A stretch of 64,000 nt of DNA from Nannobrachium achirus (taxonomy: Eukaryota; Chordata; Actinopteri; Myctophiformes; Myctophidae). Position 1 is the first letter of the stretch; each line of letters starts with the position of its first letter. Below are positions 58,193 through 64,000 of this stretch, piece after piece. The stretch covers positions 55,481,926 to 55,545,925 of the forward strand of contig OY997639.1 in assembly GCA_963921795.1 (NCBI GenBank), given 5' to 3'. The translations under genes were made by a program, and so were the position numbers. A model generated the notes under the pieces. It was not told the DNA's origin. It was given only the letters and a program-made list of their open reading frames with translations, and made no database searches.

Positions 58193-58948
58193 CTGGAGCC
58201 AGTTGCACCACCAGAACATAAGTTCTGCCCTAAGTTAGGGAGTAAAGTCGTAACTAGAGGCTTACTAACTACTAGTTAGTTTGTAACTAAGTGAGTTACT
58301 AACGTGTGTTGCACCACGACTGCTTATGGCATAACGTAACTAGTAATGCGTAAACGGTTCTTAAAATAATGTGCAGTCACATAAAATGACGTCATAGCTC
58401 CCGAATCCAATGAAAACAAACTGTTTCTAGTAAGGAAGTAAAGCTTGTATCGTCTTTTGTCAACAGAGAGCTCCGTCTCTCCACTGGCATGTACAAAGTC
58501 ATTGATACGCGTGCACAGGGCGAGCGCATTTGAATGTATGACAAATTATATAGGCCCTCATACATTGTGCGCCATTGCGAAGTATAGCAGACACATTGTG
58601 CGCTTGTAGATTGGTTATTTTCAAATGGACAAAATGTATATAGGGCTTAATGTATTTTTTAAACAGATGGGTCGTTCATTGTTGAATTCAATTAAATAGA
58701 CGATAAAATGCTGTCTGCCATGTTAGTAGTAGTAGGTGTAGTTGCTCTACTCCTATAGAGACTAAGGTTACTTAGTAAGGACTTAGTGCTGCCCAAAGGC
58801 TGGTGTAAATATTTAGTAGTTACTTAGAGTTACGTTAGAACAAATTTGTGTGGTGCAACAGCTGAAATTCTAGTAATGCGTATGTCTTGACTTGCCATTT
58901 ACATTACAACTAGGCTAAGTTTTAACTTAATGGTGCAACGCCGTCCAG
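58193..58948. mobile_element. TIR element in a TTK intron
   Basis: Termini CTGGAGCCAGTTGCACCA and TGGTGCAACGCCGTCCAG are inverted with 14 of 18 matches. Internal strings such as AGTTACTAACGTGTG and GTAACTACT-type inverses continue the symmetry. No TSD defined and no transposase. It starts 36 bases upstream of the acceptor of the TTK exon at 58157. Confidence 0.6.
58545..58622. repeat. GATCTACAAG-family hairpin, decayed
   Basis: The right arm ACACATTGTGCGCTTGTAGA with TTGGTTATTTTCAA; the left arm ATACATTGTGCGCC is partly lost. It is in the middle of the TIR element 58193-58948. Confidence 0.5.
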
Positions 58949-58970
58949 ATGTATAGTAAGACGCTGTCAC

Positions 58971-59061
58971 GTGTCAAAAATAGCCAATGTACAATCTCAC
59001 AACTCACAAGGCATCATAATGTGAAGTGTTGTGAGTTATAGATCTGCTATTCTTGTCACAC
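58971..59061. repeat. GATCTACAAG-family hairpin
   Basis: GTGTCAAAAATAGCCAATGT plus CAACTCAC, and the inverse GTGAGTTATAGATCTGCTAT plus TTGTCACAC. Moderately diverged arms. Confidence 0.7.
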
Positions 59062-59090
59062 ACCTCTACTGTATGTAAGGCCAGCAAATA

Positions 59091-59270
59091 AACACCAGCA
59101 TAAAAATATGACAATATATAGTAATATATGTGTAAGAAATATGTTATTGCAGTTTAGTGGTTAGGCAGCTCCCTCCAGGATGGGAAGGCAAATGGGAGAC
59201 AAAATAGGAAGTGGAACGTAGTGGAAATTGGAAGTAGGGAAGCGGCTATGTTTGAAAAAAGACAAATCTT
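59091..59270. repeat. Uninterrupted copy of a duplicated TTK 3'UTR-like block
   Basis: The block 59091-59240 (CAGCATAAAAATATGACAAT at the left, TAGGAAGTGGAACGTAGTGG at the right) also occurs in the TTK 3' region. There it is split into 56409-56477, 57014-57070 and 57853-57891 by a LINE tail and a nested transposon. Similarity fades into the last TTK exon (AATCTTCT...ATG near 57893 and 59267). The copy sits in a TTK intron, about 90 bases beyond the donor of the exon at 59360. Confidence 0.8.
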
Positions 59271-59359
59271 CTGTTATGGCTCAAAATACTTTGAAACGGG
59301 GGTCTGCGGCCAAATCAATTTCAAATGTGAATGCAAGTGTTGTGTACTGTACTTTATAC

Positions 59360-59456
59360 CTGGCTCAGGCGATGCCTGTGGTTGAAGTTGAATATACGGA
59401 TGGTCTAGAAGTTCAGCAATGGATACCCTTTCTCTGGGATCTCTTACCAAGCATCT
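59360..59456 (-). CDS. TTK: TTK exon: end of kinase domain
   Basis: Encodes RCLVRDPRERVSIAELLDHP, then YIQLQPQASPEP plus one base. The RDPRERVS Arg is the conserved kinase subdomain XI residue (human [20 protein letters not shown]). Acceptor ATTCTGCCAG, donor GTATAA. It is short and lies within a longer open frame on the opposite strand, so automated ORF calls would miss it. Confidence 0.9.
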
Positions 59457-60166
59457 CTGGCAGAATCAACCAGAAGATAAAATGTAAAACAAAAGCAGTT
59501 ATGTCTACATCAACACCAGCTATTATCTACATCTACACAGACATACAGTACACGTCTGTGGGGAAAAAAATAAAATAAATTGGAGCCCTTGTTGGATCAG
59601 TGTGTAATCGTAGAAGATGGTTAACCATTTGTGTGCACTGTTAATGAATATATGTCTATATACACTTTTGTACATGCATAGATTTTAAACTATGACCCGA
59701 CTTTCACTCTGTATGAGTTTCACTTTACCAGGCATTTAAGGCTGTCATGGGCATGGCAGAGACGATATTTAGTGATTTTCCACAGGTGATTGACCATTCT
59801 GACAACCTATTTCTTTAAGCTCATGCCAATTATTGAAGTCTTTACGATGGGTAGACCGTTTGATCACATCAGAAATATTGGGAGTCTACAAAATGTATAT
59901 CTCTTTTGTATCACTGATAGTATTTACCTGAATATAGCGTGACCGATTCGTGATTTTGTACAACATGTTGGTTTCATACTTCTTAGTTCATAACATATGG
60001 TCATGGAGTCTTATAACTGCTTGATACATGCTCCAATATTTGCTGTTGGACCAGATGAAGATCCTAATGTGTGGGTCCAAACATGTATTCTTTAAATGTA
60101 TATTCTTAAATATATCAAAGACTGATGCGTCATCCACAGATTTATACAAGAGACATCAACTCTCAC

Positions 60167-60343
60167 CTTCAATACATCCAGCAGATCCTTCTCTGGAATG
60201 TCAGGAAATTCAATTTCAAATGAGGGATCGGTGATGGCATGCAGCTTGCTAATCTGATTGGTGATGCTTTGGAATGGCGTCTTCCCATAGGTCATGCAGT
60301 ACAGGATACATCCAAGAGACCACACGTCACCTTTAGGGCTGAT
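60167..60343 (-). CDS. TTK: TTK exon: C-lobe
   Basis: [40 protein letters not shown], then [17 protein letters not shown]. It has the invariant Asp of DVWSLG and the TTK-specific segment up to DLLDVLK. It is almost identical to human over 59 residues. Acceptor GGACCCTCAG, donor GTGAGAG. Confidence 0.96.
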
Positions 60344-60504
60344 CTGAGGGTCCAAAAATGAAATCTACGCTGTATTTCTGTACTGGTTCTCAATGTTAAG
60401 TGCAGGAAACCCCTAGGGTCCTTGTGGGGGTTCAATTAATCATTGAAAATTAGATGGATTCAGAACCTGCACTCTTTTCCAAATAGGTTGTTGAATACGA
60501 GTAC

Positions 60505-60579
60505 CTTGGAGGTCGCTTTCCCGTGTTTGGATGACGTATAACGTATAGCTTCAGGTGGCATATAGTTGATTGTTCCAAC
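60505..60579 (-). CDS. TTK: TTK exon: activation segment end
   Basis: VGTINYMPPEAIRYTSSKHG, then KATSK; it corresponds to VGTVNYMPPEAIKDM of human TTK. It includes the P+1 loop with the regulatory Thr and the PPE version of APE. Phase 0 at both ends; acceptor AACATAG, donor GTACTC. Confidence 0.95.
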
Positions 60580-60811
60580 CTATGTTTGGCAAACAAGAAT
60601 ATTTAGTGGATGTCACAATAACTGTCAAAACCTAGAGAGCATTGTTGGAAATAAAAGTGGTACAATAATGTGAGTAGCAGCTTCTTTTGTACATACATCA
60701 AATATACAGCAATGATAAAAGGATTGCATTTTCACCCAAAACAACAATAAAACATAGGATAAAGACAGTATAAGAAAGCATTGTTGTCTTTAAGATAAAG
60801 AAAGGGCTTAC

Positions 60812-60936
60812 TTGGGAGTCTTTCATAATGCTTGTCGCATCTGGTTGGATTTGGTTAGCTATGCCAAAATCAATCAACTTCAGGGAAGCATTCACGATGA
60901 CAAAATTGGCTGGCTTCAAGTCGCTATGGACAATTC
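60812..60936 (-). CDS. TTK: TTK exon: catalytic loop and DFG
   Basis: [20 protein letters not shown], then [20 protein letters not shown]. It has the catalytic loop with HSD in place of HRD, as in vertebrate TTK, and the DFG metal-binding motif followed by the activation segment. Acceptor CTTTACAG, donor GTAAGC. Confidence 0.96.
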
Positions 60937-61006
60937 CTGTAAAGAACACAGATGATACATTACAATTATTTAATTAAGGATTTGCTAATATACATCTCCA
61001 GCTCAA

Positions 61007-61186
61007 TGGCCTTGTGGTTACAGTGTCCGCCCTGAGACTGAAAGGTGGGGGTTCGATCCTCAGCCTGGTCATACCAAAGACGGGACCCAGTGCCTCCCTG
61101 CTTGGCACTCAGCATCAAGGGTTAGATTGGGGCTAAGTCCCTGTGACATACTAGCATCATGTTCTTGTTCAGGGGTGTAAATACAT
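61007..61186 (+). repeat. tRNA-derived SINE (family 1), best copy
   Basis: ATGGCCTTGTGGTTACAGTG, GTCCGCCCTGAGA, B-box GGTTCGATCC, body CTCCCTGCTTGGCACTCAGC, tail GACATACTAGCATCATG. It lies in a TTK intron. Confidence 0.75.
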
Positions 61187-61576
61187 ACATACATACATGC
61201 ATGTATGTATGCTGTGTCTCAACGGTGCACTGTGGAATCGTGTGGATGGAAGGTTTGAAAATGTGCCTGGCATTGACATGTTAAATGTTCTCACAAGTTC
61301 AACAATGCTTTCTATTGCCCCATTCTAACTTTCCATGAAGAGAAAGGCAGTAATTTATAAGCACATGTCTGAACTATTCACATCCCACCTTTGAGACAGT
61401 GTGAGCAGACAGAAATTATACCATCTTAAAATGAGCATTAGTGAGGAGTCTGAGGACCAATAATATCAAGAGTGCAAATAGGTGAAGTGTTCCTTATATG
61501 TTTTTCAAAGAAAAAGAAGAACAGAGGGAAAGGGAGAGCTAGAGAGAGAGAGGGAAGAAGATGGAGAGTTCCCGAC

Positions 61577-61728
61577 CATGTTTATGGATGGTGCTGACTG
61601 CCTCCAACATGTTCTTCCAGTAATACTTCCTCTCTAGTTGGTTAACAGTCTTGCGGTTCTTCAACCACGTGTTCAAGTCCAGGTTGCCACACTCCATCAG
61701 CATGTAGATGTAACTGTTTGTTATCTCA
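61577..61728 (-). CDS. TTK: TTK exon: hinge region
   Basis: [20 protein letters not shown], then [20 protein letters not shown] and [10 protein letters not shown]. It includes the MECGNLDL hinge typical of TTK. Acceptor TAATTGCAG. The donor is GTCGGG, a weak match (C at +3), but it is the only one that preserves the reading phase into the next exon. Confidence 0.93.
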
Positions 61729-62225
61729 CTGCAATTACAAGCAAAACATGATTTTCATCAGGAATTCATATGTATCCCATCTATAGTATTTTATATTTAC
61801 TAAAGACCTTGAGAGACATGGAGAATATATAACAATTTAACACTTATTTTAACAATTACAATCTCTTACACTCCAATAAATTTGCCTATAATTGCGACCG
61901 AAGGTTGCAGTATACCATGAGAAATGTCGTAGCCTGTCCTTCCTTCTGTCCTTCCTTCCGTACAGGAAGTGGTGTCACATGACATCACCTCATCAAAGAT
62001 CAAACCCTGGATATTCATACTGTCACTGTGACATCACAGGTGACATCACTGTGACAGTCCATATATTGGTATTTTTATGCCCATATATGAAAATCCCTGA
62101 TGTCATTGATATACAGTATATCACTGGCCAGATGGCAAAGGCATGGCCCATATCTGTGCGGCTGGTTCAGATAGGGATCTCCATGTATGGGCATAAAATA
62201 TATGGATACATATCTTACAATAAAT

Positions 62226-62480
62226 GCGATAATTCTCCGCATGTATTTATGTGTGTATGTAATCCGCGTATCTCGAGAACCGTTCGATTAGGCACGCGCG
62301 TTCCCCGCCGCAGCGCGGAGTGCAGTGCCCGGCCTCGACCAGACCCCAATGCTCGGTTTTCCGAAACCGGCGTGAAACGTTCGGAATCTCAATCTCCGTA
62401 TGCGGAGCTGATTGTTGACATCAGGCTGTTCTGGAGGAAACCGGTGCAATCGCTGACTCATTGTGACATCACTTCATAAA
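62226..62480 (+). repeat. Dispersed repeat (CGAGAACCGTTCG family)
   Basis: CGCGTATCTCGAGAACCGTT, CAGTGCCCGGCCTCGACC, GAAACGTTCGGAATCTC, GTATGCGGAGCTGATTGTTG. The head CTATCTCGAGAACCGTTCGT is repeated at 62514. Confidence 0.8.
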
Positions 62481-62854
62481 AGGCTCTCACATCACGTACC
62501 CCACATGAATCCCCCTATCTCGAGAACCGTTCGTCCCAACGATTTTAAATTCGGGCGTGCATGATCCGTGCACTATGAATTACATGGAAGTCTATGGAGA
62601 CAGATGGCAAATGGGAGTTCGAAGGTATTTTCAAAAGACGGAGTGTGAGTTAAGGACATTATTAAGGATATTATGTTATCAATATTAAAGACATATTATC
62701 TGGGAATGCCCATATTTGGTAATGCCCATATATGGACATCATTTGTCATGGTCACATGTCACCCTGAGGTGTCTTACTACTATGGATTACATGGTGAAGC
62801 TGAACTGTCGAACTCGAAGAATAGAGATCGGCTGCATCCGAAATTATGTATGCC

Positions 62855-63012
62855 GCAGGAACTTGCTTTGCCCCCAATCCAACCCTTTGATGCCGAGTGC
62901 CAAGCAGAGGCATGGGGTCCCGTTTTTATAATCTTTGGAATGACCCGTCAGGGGAATCTAACCAACCTCCCAATCTCAGGACAGAAACTCCAACCACAAA
63001 GCCACTGAGCTT
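62855..63012 (-). repeat. tRNA-derived SINE (family 1), reversed
   Basis: The reverse complement carries the same body (TGCTTGGCACTCGGCATCAA) and a head with CTCAGTGGCTTTGTGGTTGG. It is truncated and diverged. Confidence 0.6.
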
Positions 63013-63296
63013 GATCAACATGAACATCCGTCAATTATGCTTCTATTAAACACTGAATGTAATGTTTATTAAACCATTTAATCGGTTTCTGCAAAAAGCT
63101 AACAGCTACAGTAATGAAACAGTATCTGTAGTACCTCTGCTATGTCACAAGATGGGGCACTTTCCTAACATTTCGTGTGGTCTCATTAGTATGTCCAAAA
63201 GTTGTGCATGCACTCAAATGTTGAAAAGCAGCATATGAATTAGTATGCATTATATGTGTTTTCGGACTCAACCATTGTGTTGTTGTGTGTACTCAC

Positions 63297-63454
63297 TAGT
63301 CATACAACTTGATGATTTGGTCACTGTACTGCTGCAGATGGTTCAGATGTTCAATCTCATTCTTGTAACTTTCCACAGTCGGAGCGTCAGCCTCCTCCAG
63401 GTTCACGTACTTCACAGCAAACAGCTGTTTTTTGTGATCCAGAACCTGGTAAAC
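63297..63454 (-). CDS. TTK: TTK exon: catalytic Lys and helix C
   Basis: [20 protein letters not shown], then [20 protein letters not shown]. It holds the ATP-anchoring Lys (AVKY) and the helix-C Glu (YKNEIEHL). It ends after two bases of a Tyr codon. Acceptor TTCTCTCAG, donor GTGAGT. The glycine-rich loop should be on the preceding exon, outside the window. Confidence 0.95.
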
Positions 63455-63825
63455 CTGAGAGAATAGAACAATACAAGAACAGATAAATAAGTGACAAACA
63501 GACATGATATAGAGAAATAACTTGTGAATTAATTATGCAATGTTTCACATTCATCTTGAAGTTTGTCATCTCCGTATATTTGGGCAACCGTTCAGCCCAA
63601 TCTGAACTTCATTGACTTCCAGTATGAAATTAAAGTACGGTATTAAAGTAAGATTTCCTAAAGTTCTTAAACACATGTTAAATATTTGGGGATATACTTC
63701 CCTACTGCCTGGCAGTGCAAACAAGACATTTGGTGGTCGTAAAAATAATGTCAGGGGTAAATATAGGGCAGCTCTTTTTTATTTTCTTTGTCACGTCAAC
63801 TCATTAGAAATATCTCACCTTGGGG

Positions 63826-64000
63826 CGCCCGCTGGCCTGGTGGTCAAGGCGCGTACCATATACTAGGCTATGATGCCTGCTGGCGTCGCCGGTTCGATTC
63901 CCGATCCGGACGACCTTTGCCACATGTCATTCCCCATCTCTCTCCCCATTTCCTGTCAGTCTACTGTCCTATCGAATAAAGGCATAAAAAGCCCAAAAAC
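63826..64000 (+). repeat. tRNA-derived SINE (family 2), cut by the window end
   Basis: Head GCTGGCCTGGTGGTCAAGGC, B-box CCGGTTCGATTCCCG, body CATGTCATTCCCCATCTCTC and CTACTGTCCTATCGAATAAA, tail AAAAGCCCAAAAAC at the last base. Confidence 0.8.

Larger units (their letters stand above)
57899..63454 (-). other. TTK: TTK (MPS1) gene, last eight coding exons
   Basis: Gene-level entry. The product is the dual-specificity kinase MPS1/TTK, which acts at kinetochores and starts the spindle assembly checkpoint by phosphorylating KNL1 and other targets. Eight exons (158, 152, 125, 75, 177, 97, 86 and 75 coding bases) join in frame to 314 residues and a stop. They cover the kinase domain from the strand before the catalytic Lys, through [11 protein letters not shown] and PPEA, to a short C-terminal tail. 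The glycine-rich loop, TPR domain and N-terminus must lie beyond the right edge. The C-terminal tail differs strongly from human, where it is Ser/Lys-rich. Confidence 0.95.

Noticed and set aside
59228..59578. 116-codon plus-strand frame
   Set aside because: The opposite strand of the same bases encodes the TTK exon at 59360-59456 with correct phase and motifs, so the plus-strand frame is a shadow.

Overview
The window looks like teleost fish nuclear DNA. Protein-coding exons are short and separated by long introns, CA/GT microsatellites are long, tRNA-derived SINEs and LINE fragments are common, and non-autonomous DNA transposons can be delimited by terminal inverted repeats (TIRs) plus target-site duplications (TSDs). 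Two conserved vertebrate genes anchor it, both on the minus strand. BCKDHB (branched-chain ketoacid dehydrogenase E1-beta) has exons 1-8 between 33356 and 4876, and its last roughly 74 codons lie beyond the left edge. TTK/MPS1 (spindle-checkpoint kinase) contributes its last eight coding exons between 63454 and 57899, and its N-terminal part lies beyond the right edge. The order TTK then BCKDHB on one strand matches the arrangement in human (established knowledge). All exon joins were checked by hand for GT/AG, phase and length.

Between these genes lie two intact intronless genes. One is a fumarate hydratase retrocopy (35767-37272, plus) with every recognisable fumarase motif. The other is a B3GALT2-like beta-1,3-galactosyltransferase (40757-39753, minus). 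A short degraded second piece of FH sequence follows the FH gene.

The rest is mostly mobile DNA. 1-33 kb: BCKDHB introns with four hAT-type elements with 8-bp TSDs, two TTAA-flanked piggyBac-like MITEs, two Mutator-like elements with 9-bp TSDs, microsatellites, and three apparently identical tandem copies of a 1,090-bp unit in intron 1. 33-42 kb: a large foldback, a minisatellite carrying four perfect CArG boxes, FH, a SINE split by a TA-flanked MITE, LINE ORF1 debris and B3GALT2-like. 42-50 kb: a long inverted-repeat element with a nested TTAA element, then a broken DIRS-like retrotransposon. Its gag-like region is split by a LINE, and between gag and the reverse-transcriptase fragment sits an array of four ~480-bp monomers rich in CGCCATYTT (YY1-like) motifs. 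50-57 kb: LTR-like sequence, nested hAT and piggyBac-like elements, a LINE tail. 57-64 kb: TTK exons with a duplicated 3'UTR-like block in an intron.

A short palindrome with the arm core GATCTACAAGCTCACA recurs at least twelve times, usually inside transposons of different superfamilies. This, the promoter-like monomer array and the exact 1,090-bp triplication are the most unusual signals. No CRISPR array, rRNA or genuine tRNA gene was seen.
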